Of a DNA stretch of 64,000 nucleotides, positions 12,700-24,631 are shown piece by piece. Every line of letters begins with the position of its first letter. Position 1 is the stretch's first letter. The notes below the pieces were generated by a model, which was not told the DNA's origin, ran no database searches, and saw nothing but the letters and a program-made list of their open reading frames with translations. The stretch is taken from NCBI RefSeq assembly GCF_964199755.1, contig NC_133901.1, positions 28,732,397 through 28,796,396 on the forward strand, in the 5' to 3' direction. This stretch comes from Larus michahellis. Taxonomy: Eukaryota > Chordata > Aves > Charadriiformes > Laridae. The translations under genes were made by a program, and so were the position numbers.

Positions 12700-15600
12700 G
12701 TAACCAAACCCTTCACTGGGGCCAGGCTGATTTTAGGGATTTTGGAGGGGGAAAGATTTCAACTTTAGTCATCAGCCCTTGTTATTTTTGGGGGAAGAAT
12801 TTTTTGAGGACCTGATGAATTTGGGGAGGATTTAATGTTCACAGCCATTCCACTTAACGCAGAGAAAACTGCCTTAATCCTTTTTTCTGTGTATGGATAC
12901 TGAAATGGAAGAGCATGGGTCTTCAGCAGCATGGGTGGGCGTTTGGCTGCACTGATAGATTACTGCCTCGGAGCAGATGCACTTTGCTGCAGTTTAACTA
13001 CGCTAAGGTAGCTCTGCTGAGGTAGTTTGAAGGATGATAAAAGAGAGTCCAGAGGTTGTCATTCAGCCATGAAGAATACTCAGGGCACACATAATCACAG
13101 CAATCATCTGTCTGGTTTTTGACCTGTTATTCTAATAATCAGTTGAAGTGAAAAAAAAAAAAAAAAAAAGATTAAAATATTCGGCACCAGGGTGCATGTG
13201 TGACATGGCAAATTATCTCAGTTTTAAAAGCACACGTCTGGAAGAGTTGAAGCTTCTGTCTTTTTCTCTATTCCTCATTTGGGTTTCAACTGCTCATGAA
13301 ATTTCATAGATAGTGCTTTATATGAAAGACTTATTACACCTAAAGACTCTGGTGAAACTGGGGACCAAAAGGCAGTGTGTGCACAGGATCAGACACGTTA
13401 TAGAGATTTGTGGGGTGATTTCTTGCTGTTTAGAGTGACGCAAGCTTTGCACAGCAAAATCCTTACAAAGAAGTCCAGCTAATTAGAGATGTAATATGAG
13501 AACTCTCAATTATACATATTTGATACAAATTTCTAATATAGAACAGTTTCCCGGTTTGGCTCAAAGAAGGTCAGAAATCTCTGTGTGTTCTGCATTTACG
13601 CCGAAGGAAATTCAAAGTAAAGTAATGATTTACAAATTACATTCTAATAGTTTTCTCCAAGAAATAAATCTAAATTCTTTCATTTTGCTCATTCCGCTTC
13701 CCAGTGTTATCACAATTTTATACCTGACCTGAAGTTTTTTTTGTAGTGAATTTGGGCAAGTGATTTAACACACCTAACGTGAGTCAGCCAAAAATTGTAT
13801 TGAATTTGATTCAATCATAGTGATGAACCACTCCGGTTACTTTTTGCCCAGATGACCTGAAACTGAGGCTAAGATCAACAAGGCTTGCAAAAATAAACTT
13901 GCTTGCGCAGAGAGTAGAAAATATACCTGAAAAACAAGTTTCAGGTTCACATATTTGCAATACCTGAAACCTAACTCTGGGAATGATGCACCACGAGTAT
14001 CCGAAAACAGGAAAATGCTGGCTAGAGCACACGTCTCGTCAAAGCAGCTCCAGTTTACAGCTACAATCACAATTAGCTACTGAAAAAGGATCTACAGACC
14101 AAGAATTTAGTCACGGGACATTTTCAGCAGACATTTCTGAATGGCAAAGCCCAGTTCCGTAAACAGGTCTCTGACACCTGCCTGTGTCTCCCTGCTCTCA
14201 TCCTTCCCTCTTTCACATCAAAAGAAATGCTTTCCCTTGGGCTCGCTTTCGTCTGCAAACTATTGAATTTATGGAGCTCTCTGCGAGGTTATCCACTGGT
14301 TTTGATAGGGGCTAGCTCAGACCAGAGATGTGCAGAGGCAAAAGCTCAGCCCTGTGGTCGCTAGGTATAGGGCTGGTTTTCATCCCTGCAGGAGCCAGCA
14401 CACATGGGGCTCTTCTTCTCCCGCTTCCTGCTCCGAGATCAGTAATTATACTGGTTTAGAAAAACAACACGTATCTGCCCTCTCTGATTTACATGTGTGT
14501 TTTCAGTTAGCAGACTCTGAGTCGGACTGTGAGCTTGGCGAGAGGTGAGTGTGGCTCTCTGTTTTCTCACCCGCGGCTGCTCCCACCCCGGGCTCTTTCG
14601 GGGATGCTGTGCTCCTGGCCGGGGATGCTGTGCTCCTGCCCGGCATGCTGGCACGGCAGAGGAACGGGGGCTTCCAGGAAATGGCTGTTTAGTTTTTGTT
14701 CCGAATGAGGAAAGGGGAGCTGGCAACCTTTTGGGTTTTCAGCAAAAAACGCTGGTGGCGGGTGCCAGTGTTGAAAGGCAAACCAGTTGCACGCTGCTTC
14801 GTACATCATCTGCATCTGCTCCCGTCTACATAGAGAAAGTTTTAATAGGGTTCCCTTGATGGAGGAAAACTTCTCAATCCTCTACTTACTGATGATGCTT
14901 TTCTTTGTGCTGTAGACGTGTTGGAGACGATATGGTCCCCTCAGCTGGACTGAAAGTTCCTTTTATTTTTCCCTGGTTAGGTGCATTGGGGATAGCGATG
15001 AAAACTATAGCAGCTGGTATGTGTGGTAAGTTTCAGATCTGTTTTAGAGGGAAAAACTGGCAAATAATATTCTTTGATGGATATACAGAGAGAAAGGCAT
15101 TAAGAGAGAGAGACTGATAGCTAGAGAGCATTGCTCCTGGGCTGTCCCTGTGTTTTGTCTTTACTGACTAATGGGAATCATTTATCCATATCCTCCTCAC
15201 TGTACGCTGACAACTGAGCTGGGCAAAACCGATGAGTGATTTTGGGGAGATATGTTTGAATTTCCAGCCAGCACTCAGCGCTGAGCACTCAGCACTGAGA
15301 CATTGGTTTCCAGGGACTTTGATCATGTCCAGTCCGCTGATGGGGAAACCGCAACATTTAACGGCTATTTGCAAAAGATGTTAATGACTATGTTAATTTG
15401 AAGACACGCAGCCATCTGTCGGTGCTGCCTGCAGATGGTGATGGTACTGTGCCTCCCCTGCTGCCTCTGCCTCAGGTTCCTGATGTTGTTTTTCCTGGCC
15501 TTGCTCCTGTCCTGTGGGATCTGCTGCTGCCTGCACTGCTGGCTGAAACGGCGGAGCTGCCCCCGCCATCGACGCACCTTGGCCGTCTTCGCGCTCAGCA

Positions 15601-16741
15601 GCTCGGATGCCTTCTGTGGTTAGTCCTCTCCCTACCTGCTGCAGGGTCCCACTGGCCCCGGGGGGCTTCCCGTGGCCCATCCATAGCCCAGTAAGATGTG
15701 GCCAGGCTTGAATGAGAGTCGGGCTGCAGCCGGGTGCTGTGTTTATGGTGAACAGTGGGGTGGCCAGCTTGGGCATCTTGGGGAGATGTTGGAACCATGG
15801 ACTGGAGGGCTTAACAAGCCACATCCACTTTTCCGCAGCCATACCTTCAGCTGACCTCAGTGCTGTCCCTGTGCGTCCGTGTGTCCCAAAGGTGCCTAGT
15901 CGGGGCTTGGCCATGCTAACACTGGAGGTGTGTGGGACCTTCTCGGTGCCAGGGCACTCAGCAGCCCAAAATACACAGCCGCAGGCACTGCCTGGGGTCA
16001 GGCAGCCCTTTCCAAAACATGACCTGTGTTTCTCACTCAGGCAAGACCACACCAGTCTATTTAAGCCACCCCAGCAGGCAGCTCAACTGGCTGACACACC
16101 ATGGCATCTGCCAAAAAAATTGTCTTGGCGGGTGCTGTTCATCGTGGTAGCCACCCTCAGCATTCCCCCGGGAGCACCCAGACTTTTGAGGACTGGGCTA
16201 TAATGACTATGTGTAGCACCCAGCACTGACCTGGAGTATTGCCAGCAACAGCAGCAGGTTGGGCCAGACAACAGTCCCTCCAAGAAGAATAAAGCTAATT
16301 CTGTCGTTAGACTAAGCCCTTCACAGAGAAGGTATTGCCTGCTTTCTGGGTGGTCATGAACAGTGTCTCCACAGGGAGGACCCACGCCAAACCCACCCAA
16401 ATTCCTCTGTTCTCACTTCTTGCATGTGGAGTTCGTGGTGAGAGGCTTTGTGATGCCATGCTTCAAATATTACATCCATGCCTTTCTTGTTTCCAAGCGG
16501 TTTGGCAGCCCCTCCCAGGCTCACCCCTCTCACCCCCACACTTGCTCTTCACGCCCGTCTGCTGTACAGTTATGGCTTTGCTTTTTCCCCAGCGAGTGAA
16601 GTGCCTCAGTGCCCGTTCTCTGGATCTTCGAGCCCCTGCATGACTACAGAGATGTCCTCGTCTCCTGCCCCATGGTTCAGCCTTGGGGAAACTGAGTTGC
16701 CTCCATCCTATGAGGATATTATGAAGGAAAACAAGCTCTAG
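12625..16741 (+). CDS. TMEM207: TMEM207, single-pass transmembrane protein 207 (5 coding exons)
   Basis: Joining 12625-12699, 14507-14544, 14981-15025, 15476-15618 and 16593-16741 gives 450 nt, one frame, 149 aa (human protein about 146). Residues 1-25 are a signal peptide ending GVLCLNFFQ. Residues 26-52 form a short acidic ectodomain with C33, C39 and an N-glycosylation site N46-Y-S leading into SSWYVW. A membrane span (about 53-75) is Cys-rich (CGICCCLHCW). A basic stop-transfer stretch KRRSCPRHRR (77-86) precedes RTLAVFA. The Ser/Pro-rich cytosolic tail carries a PPxY motif, LPPSY (136-140), near the C-terminus. In humans the PPxY of TMEM207 is reported to bind the WW protein WWOX; the cellular role is poorly known. 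Identity rests on the layout, family motifs and position beside CLDN16. All introns are GT/AG. Exon 1 is the least certain because it is short, but it matches the mammalian first exon in length, phase and its LCL-xx-FQ end. Confidence 0.87.
12700..14506 (+). other. TMEM207: TMEM207 intron 1
   Basis: A 1.8-kb intron with GT...TGTGTGTTTTCAG ends. It contains a 19-base poly-A run at 13151-13169 and otherwise no recognisable feature. Confidence 0.7.
13151..13169 (+). repeat. Poly-A run (19 bases)
   Basis: Uninterrupted A homopolymer. No recognisable retroposon body or target-site duplication is visible beside it, so it may be a simple repeat. Confidence 0.85.
14507..14544 (+). CDS. TMEM207: TMEM207 coding exon 2 (acidic ectodomain)
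   Basis: A 38-nt exon between TTTTCAG and GTGAGT, starting in phase 0 and ending after two bases of an Arg codon. It encodes LADSESDCELGE, containing the first ectodomain cysteine. Confidence 0.87.
14600..14641 (+). repeat. 21-bp tandem repeat, two copies
   Basis: GGGGATGCTGTGCTCCTGSCC occurs twice back to back in TMEM207 intron 2. A third partial copy (GGCATGCTGGC) follows. Confidence 0.8.
14981..15025 (+). CDS. TMEM207: TMEM207 coding exon 3 (juxtamembrane ectodomain)
   Basis: A 45-nt exon between CCCTGGTTAG and GTAAGT. It completes Arg38 and encodes CIGDSDENYSSWYVW, with the Trp codon split across the next junction. The N-Y-S sequon and SSWYVW align with the mammalian 'NGWYIW' segment. 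A nearer-upstream acceptor ending at 14915 would break the frame. Confidence 0.88.
15476..15618 (+). CDS. TMEM207: TMEM207 coding exon 4 (transmembrane segment)
   Basis: A 143-nt exon between CTGCCTCAG and GTTAGT. It encodes the membrane span FLMLFFLALLLSCGICCCLH, the basic stop-transfer segment and RRTLAVFALSSSDAFC. It ends one base into the Ala101 codon. Confidence 0.92.
15619..16592 (+). other. TMEM207: TMEM207 intron 4
   Basis: A 974-base GT/AG intron. GC-richer sequence opens long frames on both strands (a 163-codon + frame and a 219-codon - frame), but none resembles a known protein or has its own splice context. A pyrimidine-rich tract precedes the final acceptor. Confidence 0.75.
16593..16741 (+). 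CDS. TMEM207: TMEM207 coding exon 5 (cytosolic tail, PPxY)
   Basis: Begins after TTTTTCCCCAG and runs to TAG. It restores the frame from exon 4 exactly (one leftover base plus 149 nt). It encodes a Ser/Pro/Cys-rich tail ending ELPPSYEDIMKENKL, where PPSY is a class I WW-domain ligand. Confidence 0.93.
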
Positions 16742-16903
16742 ACACCACATGTTGAGTGTCTGTGATTCCACTGGGTTAATTGGAGATCTTCCATTATGCT
16801 ACAGTAATGTGAGATCAAATCACCCCTTTCCACAGGTTGGCCGAGAGACTGAACAGCAGCACGTATTTCATCTGTACCTAAAAGGGGAGACAAAATGCAA
16901 CGG

Positions 16904-16909
16904 AATAAA
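16904..16909 (+). terminator. TMEM207: AATAAA poly-A signal, probable TMEM207 3' end
   Basis: First canonical AATAAA after the TMEM207 stop, about 160 bases downstream. It would give a short 3'UTR with cleavage near 16925-16935. Confidence 0.6.
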
Positions 16910-17974
16910 TGCCAAAAGCATGTGCTGAATCTATCACAGGAGCTCAGCTTGACATTTTGATAGGGCTCTGGATTTTGAGAAGCTGCCTCAAAGGTCTGTC
17001 TGTATTCGGGGTTTCTGGCTCAGCCTCCAGATTTATCTCTGTAAGGCTGCTCGAGCTAGTGCAACCCCGTGTGTTTTAGGACCGAATGTTGATAAATGAC
17101 TTGATAGTTACTTCTCAAACTTGGGCTGCCTCCTTCACTCAGCACGGTGCCAACAAACACCCTCTGGCAAAGTCATGTTGTTCTAATACATTGTAATGCA
17201 ATCATGCCACTCTGCAATGAAGGATCGTTTGCCACATTTAAAATATTTAGCATGGCATATCAGATTTGTCTAGTGCAAAAGGCAGCAAATTTATGGCCAG
17301 GGAAGGGAAAGCAAGAGATGAGGATTATGGGGGGAGTAGCAGCAGCAGGAACTGGCTACAGAGGACTAAAAAAAGTGAGTTTGCTCATTTGAACGGTTCT
17401 TAATTTCATGGTGACTGTCCCCAGCTACCCTTGCCCTAGCATTGCAGGCCTACAGGCTTTGAATGGCCCAGGATCCACACAGCAGTTCCCCACAGACATG
17501 AATTATGGGGTTAAGTATTTGGCGCTTAGCTACAGAAATTGATTAGGCTAAAGAATGTCATTTTCTTTGAGGTGACCACTGCAGACAGCCTAGAAAGAGA
17601 CTTCAAGAAGCCATCCAGACTGCCTTATAGCCAAACAGGATCAGCTCTACCTAAGCCATTCCTAGGAAGTATTAGCCTGCCTAGTTCTCAAATTACTGAG
17701 GAAAGACCTTGAATTTCCCCCTTAGCTAGATTCCAGATGAAAGCAAAGATTTCCTTTGTTTGTCATGGGCAGGTCACTGAAGGCTGGATTCAGCCTGTGA
17801 CCTCTCTGCCTCTGATCTCTCAGGGGCAAGGGCTGGGGGCTGCAATCAGACCCCTTTTGATGCAGAAGGTAAATGTCACACCTAGTACTGTGCACCACAT
17901 GCCCGTGGAGACACAAGCTCACAGTCAAAGTGGGCAACTGGGTTCATCATAGGTACCCCGAAACATTAATGGAA

Positions 17975-18125
17975 GCCCACAACCTGCCTCGGGGAGCCGC
18001 TCCCCACCTGTAGAGCGGGGTTAGTGCCGGTTCCCCTGCTCAGGAGGGAGACTGGGAAGATAAATCCACTAAAGGTTATGAAGCGCTCACATATTCTCAT
18101 AATGAGGCTATATAAGTACCTTCGC
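17975..18125 (+). repeat. MIR-like (CORE-SINE) relic
   Basis: CCCCACCTGTAGAGCGGGG, then GATAAATCCACTAAAGGTTATGAAGCGCTCA and GGCTATATAAGTACC, follow the order of the amniote MIR-type 3' half ('ctgtaaaatgggg ... gataaattcattaa..tgtgaagcgctcagat ... gctatataagtacc'). It is an old, diverged copy; the ends are approximate. Confidence 0.6.
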
Positions 18126-21100
18126 TAGATAAAGAATTATAGCGTATTTTGAGAGACAAATTCTCTGCCAGCACCACCGCAAATTATCTCCATAAAATCT
18201 TATTTTAGAAGCAGCTTTAATGTTTGACTCTTGTGTGAAAGGAAATAAATGTTACTGTAGCAAAATGAATGTTTGTGCCAGCAGGCTAAAATATTACAGG
18301 GTTTATTAATAAAGAAAATTAGCAAGTACAGACTCAGCCAGCAGAGAAGTCGAGCAATTCCTGAGTGTCCTTTCGCTGGCTGAACTTAGTAAGAATTGCA
18401 GGTAATCAGCACCTCTCAGGATTAGACCTTTTATATACATAACTGCTTCCACTACTCAACCCCTTCAATTTATGCCCTGAAGCATGAGATTTGATTACGT
18501 TTGTCACTTCAGGTTGCGTAGCCTGCTAGTGGGCGTTAAATCAGCCATCACTTCCTTCCCACCTACGCACTGCGTTTGCTTCAGTGACCCCTTCGTGGAA
18601 GTGAACTCCACAGGTTGCCCGCATTGTATGCCGCATAAAACATTGCCGTCTCCCGCTTATTAATTGCCTGGCTCTAAATAAATTGCTGCCTATAATTTCA
18701 CTGAATGTCACCTTCTAATCAGATGGCTGGAGAGGCTAACGAGCAAGGACTGCTCTGGTTTCGATGCCTTCATCACTCTGCATCCTTCCCCAGCCACCCA
18801 ACAGAGGGCAAGCGAGGCTTTCGGCAACGTGCCCAGGAGGCTGCTGCTCTTGCAGAAACATTCCTGGGAAACAGGTTTGTGTTTCTGTGCTCCTAGTGTG
18901 TGCGTTCAGCTTCATGTTTGGGGTGCTTTAATTATTCACTGAAGGTATAAAATTATTCCATCAAAATTGCATCAAATGGCTTATGGTAAAGAAAGCTCCT
19001 GGCTGTCACAAAATGAGGCTCCAGCTGGAGTCACTAGCGTGGGAGAACCTGCGTGCTGTGGTACTTGTGTGGCATGGCAGGACCCCTGGGCACTTCAAAA
19101 AACTGCAGAAGACCGGGACTCATCTGCAAAATGAGTTTGTGTAGGGTTTCTTGGAAGGGCATAAGCTGACGTTGCTGCTGGCTTGGGGTAAGGAAGGAGA
19201 GTACCCAGAGAGGGGACTCAGCAGGGACTGCCCTGGTCCTTGGCTTCCTGATCGCAAAAACAGAGAAAGGGATGGGTTTCTTCCTTATGCAAATGTATTT
19301 GGGATGGCCCCACCGTCCTACTGTTGCCGGCAAAACCTGCTTCTCCCAGCCTGTCCCCTTACTCGCAGGTGCTCCAGGAGAATGGACAAGGTTTCTCCAG
19401 ACCTCTGTTCTCATTCTTACAAAAGCAGACATTTTGTGTAGTACCTTCTGCTTTTGAAAGCACTCAACCCTTAATGAGGGCAATTAATGCAGTTTGGCTG
19501 ATGTTTCCAGAGCTATAAGAAAAGATGAGCCATTTCTTTATAATTCATCACCTTAGGAATAGGGTACACTTTGGAAAAGCACTCGTTCTGCTGTGACCTG
19601 GCTGCCACCCATCCTCTGACTTGTACTTCCTGCTGCTGACTTTGAGAAGAAATGGCAAACTGCTCTAGAAAACCCCAGAAAACACTAGAAGGCAGATGTA
19701 TTTGTGGGGGAACTTGTCGGTAAGCCACGAGAGGGGGAAACGGGAGCAGTGCAGAGGAGCTAATTGCTTGGTGACCATCTGGAAGCGAAAGACAAAGGGA
19801 ACGTGGCGAGGCACATGGCTGGACTATCACCTCCGCACGTCAAGAACTGAATAATAAAGTCATAAACTGACGCTCAGGCAAAGTAGAGCAAAACCAGAGG
19901 CAGCTGAGTCATAACAGGGGATCGGTCAGGGCTGCCAGGAGGGTTGCATATGGAAGATGTAAAAGTAATAAAAATGCTCATTAATCTGTTTTTTATTGTC
20001 ATCTGAAGACTCTGAATTATTGGCTAAAGGCTTTTGTGTAGGGAGGAAGAGGATGGGGCCGGGGACAGATGCTCGTTCTCTTCGGGTCACCAGATGGCAC
20101 GAGTCTGGCTCTTTCCCTTTCTCGCTCAAAAGCATTTTACAGCAGGGACCCAAGAGCTACCGGGAGAATATTGCCCTCTGCTCCCTACAACAGTGCTTGG
20201 ACAGAATATTTCAGCCATTAATCGCTTGCCTACAATATTTAACAGACGCAGAAGAGCAAACTGTGGGGGTCCAGCCCCAGCTGAGAAAGAAAACGTCGCT
20301 TTCTTGGTGGAATTTTATTTTTCTCTCTTTGAAAGTTTATAAAATGACTATAAGTAGATGCACTGAAGCTGGGGATAAAGTCTGCCAGCTGTTGCAGAAC
20401 CATTGCTGCAGGTGTGCACCGCGGTCCTGAGTCTGCAGCTACCAGCAAAGGTCTGGGCAGCCTCCAAAATCACCCCCCTCTTTCCCAAGGGCTGGTCCTG
20501 TTTGTGCTGCTGCCTTTTGCGTGTCCTTCCAGGAGAGCGGTGCTTTCCCTCACAGGAGTCAGAGCAGGTCACCTGGCAAAGCACCTTTCTGGGCGAAACT
20601 TGGATGTGGGGTTAGAGAAACACGATGCTCAAAGACAAGAGCATTTATTGTATCTCACAATTGTTACAATATATAAGGAAAACAGAATTCTGAAGTGACA
20701 TTTGTATCTACTGAAAATAATTGTACTGATCTTCTGAATTCACACAAAAAATCACATTACAATGTGCGTGAAAAGGAGGGAAATTCGTATTTTGGAAAAT
20801 ATTCATGCAGCTGCAGTAGGATATAGTCTAGTTCACAAGGTCACAGTGAGTCCTAATTAAGCGTTATTAAGAGCCCTTATGAACAAGGCTGATTGAGGTA
20901 GTGAGAGGACAAAATATTGCATGCAGAAAAGGACAGCCACTGGAGAAGTCATTGTTTTATTCTGTCTCTTGCTTGCGTATATCAAAATGGGAAATCAATA
21001 CCTATTTGTAAGGCATGAAATCAACTCAGCAAAGAGCTTGCCTACAAGACTAGCTCTCGGCTGAGTCCCTGGCTCTGCCTGTACCCTGGGAAATGAACCA

Positions 21101-22467
21101 GTGAGACTGGGATGCCTAAACATACAAAAAAATAAAGGCTAAAAGGCTGTTGGCACTAAAGGATTAAATGTTGGCCCTCAGCTGGAAATTGCAACTGAGC
21201 AAAGAGCCTTGGTAAGCCAGCAATGGCCACCAGGAAGGCAAAGTCAGTCTATTGTCATAGCCAGCGAGCTGCTGCAGAATGGGATGTAGGTAGGTAGTAA
21301 GGAAATGCCTTAATATCTGAGTTCACCTGCAATGTCTGTAACCTTAGAGACCGGTTGTGATTTTGAAAGAAAAAATAAATCCTGTGCACTTTCTGGGAGG
21401 TTTCTTGCTAATGAATAAACAACCAAACTAAAACAGATCTGCATTGTGGCATGGTAATGAGCTAATGACGAGTGAATACTGCAGACATGAAATCAGAGTC
21501 AGAATTAAATCAAACAGTGAATTAACAATTAAATATTAACAACTGATCAAAACATCAGGTAGACTGTCAGCAGGATTTGAATAATGAAGCAATGCACCAT
21601 TGGACTGGTTCTTACAAAACATTAACCCAGCAAACCTAACGCTTGCTGTGACCTTTTCCTAGTCCTCTTGTGCAGGAGATAGATCCTCAAAAGTGGTCCT
21701 AGAGCATGGCTAGAACAGGAGCATGGTTAAAGTATTAACCCTTCTTCCACATAGATACTGGAGAAGAGAAAGGCTCACAAAAGTGCATGCAACATTCTTT
21801 GTATACAAGTATATTTAAGGATGATGCACCCTGAGTTAAGGTAGTATTTGCGGTATGCGTGTGCCTTATTTGTGTGCTCCTAGGAGGAGCACAGGGATGG
21901 AGGGACTAATGAGAGCAGCCCTCTATATTGACGCCTGACCAGGGCATACACATTTAATCCCGAAGTGTCCACTGAGCCACTGCTTGGTGTGACCCACACT
22001 CTGCAAGTCTCAAAACACCTCCCACCACCTTAAAACAGCTGAAGACCATTAGCACAAAAGCCCAGAAGTCTCCTCAACTACAGCTTACAGGAGAAAAAGG
22101 AGAAATCAGTGGTCTCTGATCTGCAATTACACCCGCATTAGCAGGTGATCCCAGACTATTTCTCCTCTGCTAAACAAGAAATAAATCTTCCCAGCAAGAG
22201 ATAATCTTCTTGCCTCAGAAAGAGCTATAGAAAAAAGCAACAAGAGGCTGGCGGGTGTCCCTGAGTGTTAGTGGTGAGGGCTAACGCCCTGGCTGCATAG
22301 TCTGGGAAGGATTTGATTCAGGATTTTGGTCCAAGTGATGATGTCAGCTTCATACCTCCTCCCGAGGAGCGTCTCTGTGCTGGGTGACTCAAGCTGGGGT
22401 GGCCCACGGCATCGGGGCATCTCTCCTCCCTCAGGGACGTGGAGACAGCCTTGGCCTCTTTGGGGAG

Positions 22468-22527
22468 GAGCAGGGATGAAGGCATCAGAGCAGGGATGAA
22501 GGCATCAGAACAGGGATGAAGGCATCG
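22468..22527 (+). repeat. 20-bp tandem repeat, three copies
   Basis: GAGCAGGGATGAAGGCATCA repeated three times, with substitutions only in the third copy. A partial GAGCAG follows. The high identity indicates a recent local expansion. Confidence 0.9.
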
Positions 22528-22740
22528 GAGCAGTGCCAGAGCACAGCTCTGCCATGGGTTCACCCTCCCTCTCCTTCCCTCCATGTCCCTGAAGGAACAG
22601 GAGTGCAGAGACACAGCCCAGGAACCAGACCCTCAAATATCCCCGGAGCTTCCCTCCCCTGGCACAACGTACCAGCTCCAGTTCTTCCACTCCAAAAGCC
22701 CCACAGCAAATACATTTTTCTGACGTGACATGAGAAAGTT

Positions 22741-22755
22741 AAAAAAAAAAAAAAA
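22741..22755 (+). repeat. Poly-A run
   Basis: A short A homopolymer of about 15 bases following GTT. No retroposon body is recognised. Confidence 0.7.
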
Positions 22756-24102
22756 GGCTCTGGGTGAAGTTTCCTGCAATAACAGGCAGAAATTCCTATT
22801 ACCTCCAGATCTCTTTGTGCATTCTTGGTGTAATCCATGAATTCATCACATCGCTCATAACTCTTGTACTCCTTGTCTCCCAGGACTTTGTAAAAAAGGC
22901 TCCGTCACTTCTCCTACTGTGTTTACATCTGTTCAATACAGCTCATCTGTTGGCAATAAGTTGCTTTCAGTTTGGCTAACATAAATGTCTGCCAACCAAA
23001 GCAGCGTGAACTCTGCAGGCACAAAGCCTCCTTTGCCTCAGCTCTGCTGCAAGGGCCCTTGCTGAGATGGTTGTGTTACGGTCTGAGCCTCGTGGAGGTA
23101 CTTGAGCCCATAGCAAAGCCATATGGACATGCTGTTGTCCCGTCTGTCCCAGGGTCTGAGTGTTATTTGATTAGGAGCCATGTCAGGATTGGGTTATGTT
23201 TTCACCCTTGCCCGTCACTTCTGTGCCGCAGCCCAAGATGCTGCTTCTAGAACAATCCGTGAGGACTCGGCCCTTCATCTTCCATAATAGGGGCTATCAG
23301 AAGTACCCTTTCAGACACAGCCCACTCCATCCACAGCCATCCCATCTCCCTCTGGTCCTCATAACATAAGGCTTCACATCATAGTGCCCTGGGGGAGGAA
23401 GGGAGTTTCTCCGTCCAGTCCCCCTACCAAGCGGTCAGTGGAAGAAGCCTACCTCTGGTGGAGCCTCGGTACCCATGAGTGTGCACACCCTCCTGAGCCT
23501 CCGCTGCTGTTTCTCCATTCCTCCTGAACAGGTATATCTCTGTGCTGAGACCCATGACCATATGATGTGGTGCCCATGCTAGAAAGGACTGGATTTGGGC
23601 AGTTTCTACCAGCCCCAAGAAAACTGTGTCTCAACTTCTCTTTCCCTTCAAAAGCATGGAATAACTTTCGCATCAATTTTTAGGGAACGTGTTAAACCAC
23701 GCTGGGGTTTTTTCACCCGCCCATGGCCGATGCTCTAGCCTTACCCAGCCTATGGCAGTTTGGATTACAGCAGGGGACAGCAGTCCTGAATTGAATTTAA
23801 ATATCTTTTGATAGAAAGGGACAATAGATTTTACTATCATTTATCCTAGTTTCTAGCTGGTATAGACATATTGTCATGCACAAGGTCAGATCTTGGATCT
23901 TCACTCACTTTGTCTTTGTCCAGGCAAAATTTTTCCTAAGCAAAAAGAAGCTGGCAATTTCCAGATCTCAGTGAGTCTAGAGCATCTTTAATGTACGTTT
24001 TAATACTTACTGAGAAGGATTATATTTTGCAGGGAAGAATTCACCTGAATTTGCAGTGTTTCCTCAGTGCAGAGGCTCATGGACCAAAGAGAGGACCGAG
24101 CA

Positions 24103-24108
24103 TTTAAT
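24103..24108 (-). terminator. CLDN16: ATTAAA, candidate CLDN16 poly-A signal
   Basis: The + strand TTTAAT reads ATTAAA on the coding strand, about 525 bases past the CLDN16 stop. No AATAAA lies between. A second ATTAAA lies about 106 bases further on (23997-24002). ATTAAA is the commonest variant signal; which one is used cannot be told. Confidence 0.35.
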
Positions 24109-24631
24109 GCAGCTCTTTATCTTCTGCTGAACTCTCCAGATGCCTTTCAGAGAAGCAGAGCCCCATGCTGGGTGCGCAGGGTCCAGGTGTTGGCCAGACA
24201 ATCAGTCCCTCTCTTTGCCTGTGTTTTCTGCTTTGCATGTTCTGTCGACACGTTGCCAGACACGGAACAGATCCATCTTACAGTTTGGGGATCTTCATGC
24301 TGAACACTGGGGTCTGATCCAGGATTTATCTCACTTGTGCCGATAGTGTTGAGCCAAATGCTGAAAGAGTTTGTGTTGGTTAGTTCAGTCCATGCTTCTG
24401 CAAGCGGCCTCATCACTCCAGACAACAGGAATCCCTAAAGCAAGATATCCTTGGAGATTAGTCTCTGGAAAGAAGGGGGTTTTTTTCAAGCTCTCACAGT
24501 GCAAACACTGTAGCATACGGTACATCCTTGACACTTAACTTGGCGTCTGTATCACAACCACAGGAGCTCGGATCTCTGTGCAACCCACTACAAACAGAAG
24601 TGGAGCTCTTTCTGCAGCACTCACCTCCTCC

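Larger units (their letters stand above)
16936..24102. other. Tail-to-tail spacer between TMEM207 and CLDN16
   Basis: About 7 kb between the convergent 3' ends with no supported exon. It contains a MIR-like relic, a 20-bp tandem repeat, a short poly-A run and AT-rich non-repetitive stretches (18.12-18.33 and 20.7-21.6 kb). Frames are short and unrelated to known proteins. Confidence 0.6.

Noticed and set aside
13151-13169. Poly-A run as the tail of a processed pseudogene
   Set aside because: No gene-like body upstream and no target-site duplication seen.
14224-14301. Alternative TMEM207 first exon starting MLSLGLAFV
   Set aside because: Only a weak GTTTTG donor is available in phase 0 and it does not resemble the known first exon; the exon at 12625 has a better donor and pattern.
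14916-15025. Alternative, longer TMEM207 exon 3 using the acceptor at 14915
   Set aside because: It reads a different frame through the SSWYVW segment and leaves the wrong phase for exon 4.
15393-16052. 219-codon - strand frame overlapping TMEM207 exon 4
   Set aside because: Antisense shadow; no known domain, and the + strand exon has splice sites and family identity.
15712-16203. 163-codon + strand frame in TMEM207 intron 4
   Set aside because: Lies wholly in the intron between two exons that join in frame without it; no homology recognised.
22468-22527. Direct repeats considered as a CRISPR-like array
   Set aside because: Units are contiguous with no spacers and the genome is vertebrate; it is a minisatellite.
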